From assembly GCA_012511845.1 (NCBI GenBank), contig JAAZFF010000084.1, forward strand, positions 1 through 7,869: 7,869 bases of DNA, given 5' to 3'. The stretch's first letter is position 1; each line of letters starts with the position of its first letter. Source of the DNA: Lentisphaerota bacterium (GTDB taxonomy: Bacteria; Verrucomicrobiota; Kiritimatiellia; RFP12; UBA3636). This document shows positions 1 to 7,300 of the stretch, in pieces. The translations under genes and the position numbers were made by a program. Below the pieces are notes generated by a model. That model searched no databases and had not been told where the DNA came from. It saw nothing but the letters and a program-made list of their open reading frames with translations.

Positions 1-2
1 AT

Positions 3-851
3 TTAAAGTCTTGTTAACTGATTGCCAAGTTCGCTCTTTTTCTGCTGCAACAAACGTATAATTCCTTCAAGATCGCCGGGCGTATTTCCGGTAACCTCTT
101 GGCGATCATCCCAAACTGCAGCAATATAAAAACCATTGTTATCTGGCGATACAATACGGAAGCGCAAAGGAGACGTTTTGCGCCCTCCAAAAGCCTTGCC
201 TAATGGATAACGCAATCTGGCAAGTTCTCCTTCCCCCTCTCTATCATCACGACCACCCAGAGTATCCGAAACTAAATTTCGAACATCTTCCGCTTCTTCG
301 TATTTTATATTGGAAACAGTATGGCGTAATGGTGCATTGTTCAAAACATTGCGGCAACGACTTGCATAATCTTCAATAGTTTCCGGCATATCTTTACCGT
401 TACTATCGCACGGTTCCCATACAAAACTTCCTGCCGCCCGCGTACTTCTTAAGCCAAGAGTCCCCAATAAAAGCCATGCCTCCAATGCTTGTTCGAAACG
501 CTCCTTATGTTGGTCACTCTTAAAGCCACCTAAACGCATACTTATATGTAATATAAAAGAGGTTCCGGGCTGATATGCTTCTCTCGGTGCAGCCATCCCT
601 CCAGATTTGTGTGGTAGTGTTCTTGATTCATCTATAACACCATGAATGTCACTTACACGTACCACAACTTTACTGGAACTGGCATCTTTTCCTACACCGC
701 CAAAGACGGCTTTCTCTTCCTGGTAAGATCCGCCAACAGCCCTAAACCACCAATGCAACTGGCCGCGTATTGAGGAAGGTCTGATCTCTGGAGTATCAAG
801 TGCACCCCGACTGAACAATGGTGTAATAAAGGTTATTTTATAACTGCTCAT
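3..851 (-). CDS. cmr1: Cmr1, type III-B CRISPR RAMP subunit
   Basis: Cmr1 (Cas7 family) sits at the head of the Cmr effector next to Cmr6, near the 3' end of the crRNA, and helps capture target RNA. The 282-residue protein opens with the Cmr1 signature: a first beta strand ending in TPLFSRGA (residues 10-17), then the RPSSIRGQLHWWFRA block (24-38) and an acidic VFGG stretch (49-52). A glycine-rich loop follows at 130-142 (GTLGLRSTRAAGS), and the C-terminal half keeps LGKAFGG...SPLRFRIV (217-234), typical of the family. It is compact compared with many Cmr1 proteins of 300 residues or more, but has its own TAA stop at 3-5, so it is not truncated by the window edge. Its ATG overlaps the cmr6 TGA stop in an ATGA junction, indicating translational coupling. 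It is the last cmr gene here, whereas cmr1 often comes first in type III-B operons. Confidence 0.95.
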   Translation of the reverse strand: MSSYKITFITPLFSRGALDTPEIRPSSIRGQLHWWFRAVGGSYQEEKAVFGGVGKDASSSKVVVRVSDIHGVIDESRTLPHKSGGMAAPREAYQPGTSFILHISMRLGGFKSDQHKERFEQALEAWLLLGTLGLRSTRAAGSFVWEPCDSNGKDMPETIEDYASRCRNVLNNAPLRHTVSNIKYEEAEDVRNLVSDTLGGRDDREGEGELARLRYPLGKAFGGRKTSPLRFRIVSPDNNGFYIAAVWDDRQEVTGNTPGDLEGIIRLLQQKKSELGNQLTRL

Positions 852-2302
852 GGCATCTTCCCCATATTCATATTTCGACTAATAGCTCGTATGGCATCGG
901 CAATTTTAGCATCGTTACCTCGTACAGCTTTCTGCTTAAATGCATTCCATAAGTGCACCTTGTTATTGTGCATGGCACGAACCATTGCTTTTTTTATTTC
1001 TTCACCAGGTGCACCTTTAGTTTTAATAAAATTTCGCAACCTGGCATGAAACGCATCATCATTCCATTGTTGCACCTCTTCGTCTGCAATTTCAGATGGT
1101 GACATATTTTTCCGACGTTCTTCCTCAGCTCTTTTTTGTTGAATCCGCAGTTCTTCTGCTTCTTTAGCTCTATTTGCCTCTTCTGCTTCTTTAGCTTGTT
1201 CGGCATTTCGTTGCCGTTCAAGTTCTACACGCTCTCTCTTCTGTTTTTCTGCTTCTTCAATTTTAGCCAATCCATCAACAGGTATTGAAAACCATCCATA
1301 TCCGCAGGAAGTTTTAGCTCCCAAGCCCGATTTTGTCAAGGCGATCTCAAGCCATCTTTGTGCAGCGTCCAGGAGTACCTTTGAGTTGCTGTCTGCTCTA
1401 TTAGTTACAAGACAAAATGCAAAACGCGCTCCCTTATCAACAACAGGGAATGGGATAGGGCGCGGGCTTTCTTTTGACAAATCGGAGAGTATACCAGTCC
1501 GATAATAATCGGGATAGTGAGCTGTGGTCAGATCAACAGTAATCTTGGCTCCGGTTATGGGGTGAGCTGCCAAGAAGTCAACTCTGCCTTTTAATGTTTT
1601 TGCATCAGAGCCTGATAGAATATCAACGAATTTGTGTAACTGTTTATCCTGTCTAAAGTCAGATTCAGTTGTTCCAAACACTTGTTGAAAAACTTGAAAA
1701 ACTTTTTTAAGTTCAGCAGGGTCATTAATTGATTTAATTTCATTTATAGCTGCATGCCTACAGACGCCCTTTATAGCGCTGCCTGGAATGTAAGGCATAC
1801 CAAAGAGCCTATCCAAAGCAATACCTGCATTTTGGATTAAGCTGTCAGAAAGATTAATTGCCATTCTCCCTTCCAGTTGCCCTATTACGGTTATGTGGTT
1901 TTCAGGCATTGTTTTTTTAAGCATCAAAACAAAGTTCCGTGTATGACTTGCCCGCAACTCTTCTAACTCTTTACTGTCCCATCTGACATTTGCCAACTGC
2001 CTTGCTATTATGGCTTGTGCAGTTTTTTTCTTTTTATTTTCTAGTGAAATATTCCTTCCCCGAGCTCCTTGATTAAGTGTTTTTTGTTCATTAATAAGTA
2101 GTTGTTGGGATTGGTCAGCTATGCGCATGAAGCTCCAGCGACTGGCATCATCCCACTTTACCGGTCTGCCTCTTTCGTCATTTTCAACTGGCCAGGGTTT
2201 ATGGAGCACAAACTTGTCAAGCAGCAGACTGCGGTTTTCAACGCGTTCTGCGAAGTGGCCAACAGCTTTTGCTACATCTGCAGTAATTGGTATTTGTGGC
2301 AT
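848..2302 (-). CDS. cmr6: Cmr6, type III-B RAMP subunit with long charged C-terminal extension
   Basis: Cmr6 is a Cas7-like RAMP protein that closes the Cmr filament beside Cmr1. Visible family motifs are YIPGSAIKGVCRHAA (171-185), the acidic DLTTAHYPDYYR segment (257-268) and the closing glycine-rich loop GLGAKTSCGYGWFS (326-339). The recognisable RAMP fold ends near residue 345. About 140 further residues follow. Residues 347-398 are almost all Glu, Lys, Arg, Ala and Gln and look like a single long helix or coiled coil, including a nine-residue repeat (AKEAEEANR). Residues 401-484 form a basic, helix-rich tail. At 484 residues the protein is clearly longer than the usual 250-350. The start lies 2 nt after the cmr5 stop with no clear Shine-Dalgarno, so coupled translation is likely. 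An N-terminal segment of about 160 residues, rich in charged residues, precedes the first RAMP motif and is normal for this subunit. Confidence 0.93.
   Translation of the reverse strand: MPQIPITADVAKAVGHFAERVENRSLLLDKFVLHKPWPVENDERGRPVKWDDASRWSFMRIADQSQQLLINEQKTLNQGARGRNISLENKKKKTAQAIIARQLANVRWDSKELEELRASHTRNFVLMLKKTMPENHITVIGQLEGRMAINLSDSLIQNAGIALDRLFGMPYIPGSAIKGVCRHAAINEIKSINDPAELKKVFQVFQQVFGTTESDFRQDKQLHKFVDILSGSDAKTLKGRVDFLAAHPITGAKITVDLTTAHYPDYYRTGILSDLSKESPRPIPFPVVDKGARFAFCLVTNRADSNSKVLLDAAQRWLEIALTKSGLGAKTSCGYGWFSIPVDGLAKIEEAEKQKRERVELERQRNAEQAKEAEEANRAKEAEELRIQQKRAEEERRKNMSPSEIADEEVQQWNDDAFHARLRNFIKTKGAPGEEIKKAMVRAMHNNKVHLWNAFKQKAVRGNDAKIADAIRAISRNMNMGKMP
857..863 (-). promoter_or_regulatory. 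ribosome-binding site of cmr1 (GGGGAAG)
   Basis: On the minus strand GGGGAAG ends 5 nt before the cmr1 ATG, inside the last codons of cmr6. It is a weak, non-canonical purine tract. With the ATGA stop/start overlap, cmr1 probably depends partly on ribosomes finishing cmr6. Confidence 0.45.
1152..1196 (-). repeat. 27-nt-period direct repeat inside cmr6 coiled coil
   Basis: An identical 18-nt stretch occurs at 1152-1169 and 1179-1196, exactly 27 nt apart. It encodes AKEAEE twice (residues 370-375 and 379-384), a nine-residue period within the charged helical tail of Cmr6. Because the bases as well as the amino acids repeat, a recent small tandem duplication is plausible. Confidence 0.75.
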
Positions 2303-2304
2303 AA

Positions 2305-2673
2305 TTAAGGTTTTATTACAAAGCGCCTAGCATATTCTAACCAGGCAATTGTCTCTGTGGTTGCTCGTTTCAGAATTTCACTGGTAGTGCTAGGTCCAAT
2401 CAGATAAGCAATCAACTCGGATCTATTATTGACTTGAGTAGGAACAATAGCGATGTGTGGTGAACTCAAATGTTTCGCAATGGCGTCAAACACCAATTGC
2501 CACCCTTCTCTTTCAGTAAAAGAGTACGCTATTGCGGCAAGAAGTCCATGATTTATTATAGTGGGAGAAATTTTCTTTATTACTTCTCCACCTTGCTCTC
2601 CAACAACACGATCTCCAGCTGATTTTGCAAACTGCAAAGCGTTCCGCGCCCTAACCTGTTCAAGATTTTGCAT
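2305..2673 (-). CDS. cmr5: Cmr5, type III-B small subunit (Cas11-like)
   Basis: Cmr5 is the small all-helical subunit (Cas11 family) that forms the inner filament along Cmr4 and helps hold the crRNA-target duplex. The 122-residue length is normal. Family features are the N-terminal QVRARNALQFA helix (residues 6-16), the central PTIINHGLLAAIAY block (37-50) in which the Pro and Asn-x-Gly are typical, and the closing ATTETIAWLEYARRF helix (104-118) with the characteristic Thr-Glu...Trp-Leu...Arg-Arg-Phe pattern. It lies 21 nt after cmr4 and 2 nt before cmr6, between the two genes expected around it. A strong GGAAGGAG 7 nt upstream supports the ATG at 2673, in keeping with a subunit needed in several copies. 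Confidence 0.92.
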   Translation of the reverse strand: MQNLEQVRARNALQFAKSAGDRVVGEQGGEVIKKISPTIINHGLLAAIAYSFTEREGWQLVFDAIAKHLSSPHIAIVPTQVNNRSELIAYLIGPSTTSEILKRATTETIAWLEYARRFVIKP

Positions 2674-2680
2674 GTAAATT

Positions 2681-2688
2681 CTCCTTCC
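2681..2688 (-). promoter_or_regulatory. ribosome-binding site of cmr5 (GGAAGGAG)
   Basis: The minus strand reads GGAAGGAG, 7 nt before the cmr5 ATG. It fits the anti-Shine-Dalgarno well and fixes the start. It lies wholly in the 21-nt cmr4-cmr5 gap. Confidence 0.8.
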
Positions 2689-2694
2689 TGTTCG

Positions 2695-3501
2695 TTATGA
2701 TATTATTTTAGTTGTGCAGTAACCTAGACCGGTGGTTCCCTTGCCTCCGAACTGAATTAATGACTCTGATGTCAGGTGCTCAATAAAACCCTCCACTGAT
2801 GGGGTTTCGCGTAAAATGCCCAAAGAGGCGTAAAACAAAGTTTCTGATGGCACTGTCTCTTCATTGAAAAGTCCACTACCTTCCGCAGTCCCCGCAGTCC
2901 CTGTTTCATCATCAATGCGCACATGTTGCGATATCTGGCAGGCGTGTTGAGCAAAATGACTCAAATCTGAGTCTGAAATTAAAATAAAACGGTTACCAGA
3001 ACCTGAAAGTACAGCATCGTCCAATAAACCTGTTAGTTTCTCTGCCCACTCCTTCGGAAATTCACCCGCTTTTTTGAAACAGTACTCTTCTAAAACAACT
3101 GATGTATCATCTATAACCACCCCGTCACTGGCGAGACAAGTCATATTTTCAATGTTTTCAGGTACCTCCAGATTGAAACATGCGTCACGGGCAAAACGCT
3201 GCAATGTCAGGGGCGATACCGCAAAGGCAAAAGCTGCTTTAGCCGACCGTAAAGGAAAGGCCACAAGATGTGCTTCTCCAAATGAAATGCTCCCTGCAAA
3301 ATCTTGTTCGCCAAATATATCACGGATAGCTTCATCGTTTCCAAAATCATCACGCAGCACTCCCTTTATACTGCTGCCCGGAATCACCGGGAAGCGGGTG
3401 TGGCGTTCGCGGATGACGGGCTGATCAACAGCTCCGACTGATGAACCGGCACCAACGTGCAACGGTGTGCGGGTAAATATTGACAGGATTTTCTGTTTCA
3501 T
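2695..3501 (-). CDS. cmr4: Cmr4, type III-B backbone subunit and target-RNA nuclease
   Basis: Cmr4 (Cas7 family) forms the multi-copy backbone that holds the crRNA and cuts the bound target RNA at regular intervals. The 268-residue protein starts with the diagnostic TPLHVGAGS loop (12-20) and VDQPVIRERHTRFPVIPGSSIKGVLR, residues 25-50. The catalytic Asp is at position 26, matching the numbering of the Pyrococcus furiosus protein, and His15 is also present. The thumb-associated SGLFNEETVPSE segment (209-220) supplies the acidic pair Glu214/Glu215, and the C-terminal glycine-rich loop is IQFGGKGTTGLGY (249-261). All residues I would expect for target RNA cleavage are present. The start is fixed by AAGGAGA 7 nt upstream. 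The 62-nt gap before it is the largest between core cmr genes and contains a CAA-rich tandem repeat, which may raise translation of this high-copy subunit. Confidence 0.97.
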   Translation of the reverse strand: MKQKILSIFTRTPLHVGAGSSVGAVDQPVIRERHTRFPVIPGSSIKGVLRDDFGNDEAIRDIFGEQDFAGSISFGEAHLVAFPLRSAKAAFAFAVSPLTLQRFARDACFNLEVPENIENMTCLASDGVVIDDTSVVLEEYCFKKAGEFPKEWAEKLTGLLDDAVLSGSGNRFILISDSDLSHFAQHACQISQHVRIDDETGTAGTAEGSGLFNEETVPSETLFYASLGILRETPSVEGFIEHLTSESLIQFGGKGTTGLGYCTTKIIS

Positions 3502-3508
3502 TCTTTAT

Positions 3509-3515
3509 TCTCCTT
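3509..3515 (-). promoter_or_regulatory. ribosome-binding site of cmr4 (AAGGAGA)
   Basis: AAGGAGA on the minus strand lies 7 nt before the cmr4 ATG and abuts the CAACAATTA tandem repeat. It fixes the start at 3501. Confidence 0.8.
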
Positions 3516-3532
3516 AATTGTTGTAATTGTTG
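3515..3532 (-). repeat. tandem CAACAATTA x2 in the cmr4 leader
   Basis: Two perfect adjacent copies of a 9-mer (CAACAATTA on the coding strand) lie at 3515-3523 and 3524-3532, directly upstream of the cmr4 Shine-Dalgarno. The RNA would be rich in A and C and unlikely to fold, a property known to favour ribosome loading in bacteria. The effect here is inferred. Confidence 0.7.
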
Positions 3533-3563
3533 AAATTTCCAGGTTTAAACTTTTCCGTTTTTT

Positions 3564-4727
3564 TTATTCAAACTCAATTGTGGAACACACGCCGTAGCCA
3601 TAACCTTTGGCTCCATCCTCTGTGCTGCGAGGACGTACGTGCAGCAAGTCTGCCAGTTCCTGAGCCTTGTCCCTCGACTCACACTCAAATACGTAGCAGG
3701 AACCGGCGGGTACTGCCAGCCTGGTGGGTTTGGGACCGCCAACATTCAGGTCCCATCCCGAAAAAGCAACTGGCTTGCCCACCCGTGCCGCAATCAGTCT
3801 GCCGCCGATATAAGGTGCTTCAGCCTGCCGTCGTTTCCACTCGTGGCGTGACTCACCGGGTTCTCGATTTATATTGCGCAACATCACATTGCCATCGTTT
3901 GCCACCCAGTCAGGATACCAGCCGTTGTTAAACAGCGCCGGTGTTATCAGCGTCCAGCGCAGTAACGAACCTGTTACAACAGCTTCAGGCAACGGAAATG
4001 GCGTCGAAGTTTTTTCCAGCTCAGCAACTCCCTGTTGCCCGCCAAAGACAATCTTGCGCTTGAATCCGAATTTCTCGAAAACGTCAGTTACCTCATTGCC
4101 GCCACGTTTTTTCAGTTCGCACTCAGCCCAAAAAGCAAGCGACACCCCGCGTTCAAGACGCAAATACTCAGCCTGGTAGAGCTTGCTTTCGACCGTAGTC
4201 CCACTGTCAGAATCAATCTCTATGCCGATATTGCGCTCTGCATAATACAGTTCATTTTGTTCCCCTAACTCAGACAACTCCAATTTGTTTTCTTGATATT
4301 TTTGATATTGTTGCAAAGTTATCCAGGGAGGGAGGTTTGTTTTTCCCAGCTTTTTAACCAAAAATGCATACTTCAATGGAGATGGTAAATCTGTCCCCTT
4401 GCACTCAACCAGCCTCATATTTAGATCAAGCGGCATCGGCAGAAAGAGTTGATCTTTGTAAAAAGGAAATGGTCCTACAGACTGTAAACTACCAAAACGA
4501 AATGAAGAATCTTTATTTTTATCGCAGTCCTTTTTTTCGTGTATAATCCCTTCCCACTCCTGTGCACCATCCCATTCGCGGTGAAAAGCGTTGATCAGGG
4601 CATTCCACAGTTGATCCGGACGCGGCCAATTGGCACCCAGACCGGCATCTGATGCCTCCATCGGTCGCGCATCGCGCATAAACAGCAAGTCACGCGGGAG
4701 CATTTTAAAGTTGTGTTTTAATCGCAT
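3564..4727 (-). CDS. cmr3: Cmr3, type III-B Cas5-like subunit
   Basis: Cmr3 is the Cas5-type RAMP that pairs with Cas10/Cmr2 and anchors the 5' tag of the crRNA. The 387-residue protein begins with the hallmark MLPRDLLFMRDARPM (residues 9-23), followed by NWPRPDQLWNALINAF (33-48), the Cmr3 form of the first strand and helix. The middle has FGGQQGVAELE (228-238). The C-terminal half keeps SGWDL (323-327), PKPTRLAVPAGSCYVFE (332-348) and a closing glycine loop GAKGYGYG (372-379). Length and motif order are typical. The ATG at 4727 lies 3 nt after the cmr2 stop, and an AGAGGAG tract overlapping the end of cmr2 supports it. Met9 at 4703 is an alternative start with less context. TAA stop at 3564-3566, followed at once by an A8 run on the coding strand. 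Confidence 0.96.
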   Translation of the reverse strand: MRLKHNFKMLPRDLLFMRDARPMEASDAGLGANWPRPDQLWNALINAFHREWDGAQEWEGIIHEKKDCDKNKDSSFRFGSLQSVGPFPFYKDQLFLPMPLDLNMRLVECKGTDLPSPLKYAFLVKKLGKTNLPPWITLQQYQKYQENKLELSELGEQNELYYAERNIGIEIDSDSGTTVESKLYQAEYLRLERGVSLAFWAECELKKRGGNEVTDVFEKFGFKRKIVFGGQQGVAELEKTSTPFPLPEAVVTGSLLRWTLITPALFNNGWYPDWVANDGNVMLRNINREPGESRHEWKRRQAEAPYIGGRLIAARVGKPVAFSGWDLNVGGPKPTRLAVPAGSCYVFECESRDKAQELADLLHVRPRSTEDGAKGYGYGVCSTIEFE

Positions 4728-4730
4728 TGC

Positions 4731-7268
4731 TTATGCCTCTCCTCTCATTCTGTTCATAAAGGTTTCTACCAGAAAAAGATTGATAAAATCCTGCGGCCGT
4801 GGTTCGGAAACATTTCCTTCAACGCTCGTTGTTGCCCAGCACTCTTCCAACCAGGTACTTATTTTGTTTGCCAGTCCTTCCTTGTCACTTCCAAGGTTTG
4901 CACCCTGCCGCGACAGAACATGCTCTACCTCTTTCTCAATTACACTTTTCATGGCAACCAAATCTGCAGTATCACTCTTCTCAAGGTCATACGGCTGCAA
5001 CAATGCTGCCAGCGCATATGGGAATCTGCCGCTTAACTTCTCATCACTGCTCAACTGTGAAACCTCTGCCATCAGGTCCAATGCGCAGCTTTCCCATTTG
5101 CAGCCCCACTTGATAATTTCTCCTGAACGCTTGTAAACATTAATAGCCACTGCCGCCCGCCCATATTCCTGTTTGGCACGTTTCTCTGCTTCTTGTGCTT
5201 CTTTTACCAGCATCTGCAGCGGAGCGTTCATATGCCCTACAGCAATGCCGCAGGAAACTTCACATTTTTCTCCAGGCAAAAGCAAGCATCCATCATAGTC
5301 TAGACGGAATGCTTTACGCAGTTTTTGGGCACACTCAATTACTCTTGTCGAAGGCAGTATCGCCAATACGTCATCACCGCCGGCATACAGTAAATCACCA
5401 CAATGCTCCTCCACAACCTCCCTGGCTTTATGCATGGCAAAGTTAGCCAAAGCTTCGCTAAACTGCAGGTGATAGGAAGGTGTAAGCAAGCGTTGCAATT
5501 TGTCTGTTCCCATTAACGCAGACAAATACGTATTAGCTTTCTGTGCGAGTTGTTTCATAAACTCAGGTGTTTTAGCACCGGAGATCCACTTACCCATCTC
5601 ATCGCCATCCATGGCAATGATGGCAATATATGGAGACGACTCGCTACCCCCAATACGTTTGTTCCGTTTTGCAATATCCTGCGTTGAGTCGCTACGTACC
5701 GAGCGTTTGAAAATTTCATGTTTCAAACCAAGTTTATCTGCCAGATAAGAGATGTCAGCCTCAGGATGACACCAAAGACGCTTGATCAAATTCATGGCAG
5801 CATATCGATGTGATGAAGCGGTAAATATCTTTTTGTGATTTTCAGTCAGATTTTTCCAAAACTCCTCATCTCCGATACACTCCTCTTTGCCGGAGAGTGA
5901 ATCTTTTACGTTTGCACTACTATCAATCGAATCCCATTTGGCAAAATTTCGCGTATTACGCCGTGCCGCCAGCTTGGCGTCCAGTAGAGCGTAATGAGCC
6001 GACCAGAGCAGTCCCGAGTTGTTAAGATGCTTTTTGCTTTCTTTATCGGTATAGTAACGCAAATCACGATCAGCCTGAGGCAGCTTCTCTTCTGCCAGCT
6101 TAAGCATCTCTTTAAGACGACCAGCAACCCCTACCAAATCATCTTTATCTTGCGGCAGCTTTTCCGCCTCTTGCAAACACTTACCTCTGGTTAACCACTT
6201 TTGTGTTGCCCAGGTTATCTCCGGGAAAGCTCTGATTTGACTCTTCCAACGTCCTAACCACGCCTCTTTAGCACCATTTGCCGCAAGCCACTGCCAGACA
6301 GCTTCGCCAATAGTACAAAGCTCGTTGCGAATGGCAGTAGCGGCCTTGTTAGCCAACTCTTCGCTACGATCTGGTGGAACGATGGCAAAAAACCTGTTAG
6401 GTAGTGTGGGGGTCAAAATCCAGTCTGCCATTTTATCCCAGTCGCCCTTATCTGCCAGCAGACGCTCCCAGGTAGTCTGGGTCTTTCCATCATCTCCATG
6501 CTTCCATGGTGTATTATAAAATTCTTTATGATGAAGTGCATCAAAGATACCGTTGCCACGCAGAGACGGAAAGACTACAGCATCAGGTCCTATCTCATCC
6601 GTAATAGCTTTCAGACCATGGGCAATCAACCAGGAAATAAGATATGAACCAGACCACAAATCCCTACTTGACCGGGCCTGCGCAATAAAGTCCTGAACAG
6701 GGCCCAACTGCATCATCAGCAATTCAGGTTTGGCTTCTTTACTTTCAATGCAAGGAGCCAATGCAGAAGCAAGCGACATATGTGTCCAGATAGTATGGTC
6801 AGGGATTCGTGTGTCCGCAGGCAGAAAAGCCAGGTCGGGACTTTTTGCCGTCGCATTCTCCAACCATCTTCTCCAATAAAGGAAAAACTTTTGATGCCAG
6901 TTGTTGTCGGGGACTCCGTTAACAGCACTTTGAATTGCCTCACTATAAGCACCCGCTTTTGCAGTAAATCCATCAGAAAAAGTATATTTCACCGAAGACA
7001 GCGGATGAATAAAGCAGGGGTCTTCCACAAAATTGTGGGCACACTTTCTCTGTGGAAAAACAAATCGTTCCGCTGCTGATGCGAACCAATCTGCTGGTTT
7101 AACTGAATTTGACAGCTTGTCTGCATGCTCCTGATGGGTAAATCCTGCGGCTATCTGATATGTTTTTGCAGTAGCTTCATGATTGGCTATATCAAAACAT
7201 TTATCCGGTGCATCGTGCAATAATGCCATTAGTTTGATCTTCCATAATTCCTGTGCATTTTCAGACAT
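4731..7268 (-). CDS. cas10: Cmr2/Cas10, type III-B large subunit (HD nuclease and cOA synthetase)
   Basis: This is the large subunit of the Cmr complex (also named cmr2). On target RNA binding, Cas10 cuts ssDNA with its HD domain and makes cyclic oligoadenylates with its palm domain. The 845-residue protein has an N-terminal HD motif LLHDAPDK (His18-Asp19) with His30 downstream. Next comes the Cmr2-typical GPVQDFIAQARSSRDLWSGS block (residues 189-208). The first catalytic-palm strand is IAMDGDEMGKW (551-561), and the GGDD motif is at residues 630-633 in LLYAGGDDVLAILP, coordinates 5370-5381. Both outputs therefore look intact. The position where Cmr2 proteins usually carry a zinc finger (CxxC...CxxC) reads KDSLSG (455-460) and SSHRYAAMN (485-493), and no CxxC pair exists anywhere in the protein. 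A strong AAAGGAG 7 nt upstream fixes the start. It is the first core gene of the operon, 51 nt after the accessory gene. Confidence 0.98.
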   Translation of the reverse strand: MSENAQELWKIKLMALLHDAPDKCFDIANHEATAKTYQIAAGFTHQEHADKLSNSVKPADWFASAAERFVFPQRKCAHNFVEDPCFIHPLSSVKYTFSDGFTAKAGAYSEAIQSAVNGVPDNNWHQKFFLYWRRWLENATAKSPDLAFLPADTRIPDHTIWTHMSLASALAPCIESKEAKPELLMMQLGPVQDFIAQARSSRDLWSGSYLISWLIAHGLKAITDEIGPDAVVFPSLRGNGIFDALHHKEFYNTPWKHGDDGKTQTTWERLLADKGDWDKMADWILTPTLPNRFFAIVPPDRSEELANKAATAIRNELCTIGEAVWQWLAANGAKEAWLGRWKSQIRAFPEITWATQKWLTRGKCLQEAEKLPQDKDDLVGVAGRLKEMLKLAEEKLPQADRDLRYYTDKESKKHLNNSGLLWSAHYALLDAKLAARRNTRNFAKWDSIDSSANVKDSLSGKEECIGDEEFWKNLTENHKKIFTASSHRYAAMNLIKRLWCHPEADISYLADKLGLKHEIFKRSVRSDSTQDIAKRNKRIGGSESSPYIAIIAMDGDEMGKWISGAKTPEFMKQLAQKANTYLSALMGTDKLQRLLTPSYHLQFSEALANFAMHKAREVVEEHCGDLLYAGGDDVLAILPSTRVIECAQKLRKAFRLDYDGCLLLPGEKCEVSCGIAVGHMNAPLQMLVKEAQEAEKRAKQEYGRAAVAINVYKRSGEIIKWGCKWESCALDLMAEVSQLSSDEKLSGRFPYALAALLQPYDLEKSDTADLVAMKSVIEKEVEHVLSRQGANLGSDKEGLANKISTWLEECWATTSVEGNVSEPRPQDFINLFLVETFMNRMRGEA
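4739..4745 (-). promoter_or_regulatory. ribosome-binding site of cmr3 (AGAGGAG)
   Basis: AGAGGAG (continuing AGG) lies within the last codons of cmr2, about 9-11 nt before the cmr3 ATG at 4727. It supports this ATG over the in-frame ATG at 4703 and implies that cmr3 is translated in tandem with cmr2. Confidence 0.65.
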
Positions 7269-7275
7269 CTTTTCT

Positions 7276-7282
7276 CTCCTTT
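7276..7282 (-). promoter_or_regulatory. ribosome-binding site of cas10/cmr2 (AAAGGAG)
   Basis: AAAGGAG on the minus strand lies 7 nt before the ATG at 7268 and clearly decides this start. Confidence 0.85.
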
Positions 7283-7291
7283 GTTAGCACT

Positions 7292-7300
7292 ACTATAGCA
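7292..7300 (-). promoter_or_regulatory. candidate extended -10 promoter for the cmr genes
   Basis: In the 51-nt gap before cas10 the minus strand reads TGCTATAGT, which fits the extended -10 pattern TGnTATAAT with one mismatch. No convincing -35 is seen, as extended -10 promoters allow. Transcription would begin near 7285, leaving a leader of only about 17 nt that holds just the Shine-Dalgarno. A match this short can occur by chance. Confidence 0.3.

Noticed and set aside
3544..3571. Possible promoter TTGAAT-N16-TTTAAA before cmr4 on the minus strand
   Set aside because: Both boxes match the consensus only 4 of 6 in an AT-rich gap with an A8 run, so chance is likely; not strong enough to list.
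3527..3931. 134-codon plus-strand frame antisense to the end of cmr3
   Set aside because: The Cys/Pro/Arg-rich translation looks like a reverse-strand shadow of the cmr3 coding sequence.
4630..5136. 168-codon plus-strand open frame across the cmr2/cmr3 junction
   Set aside because: It lies antisense to two clearly recognised genes, its translation is low-complexity Ser/Leu/Arg-rich with no motif, and no ribosome-binding site supports it.
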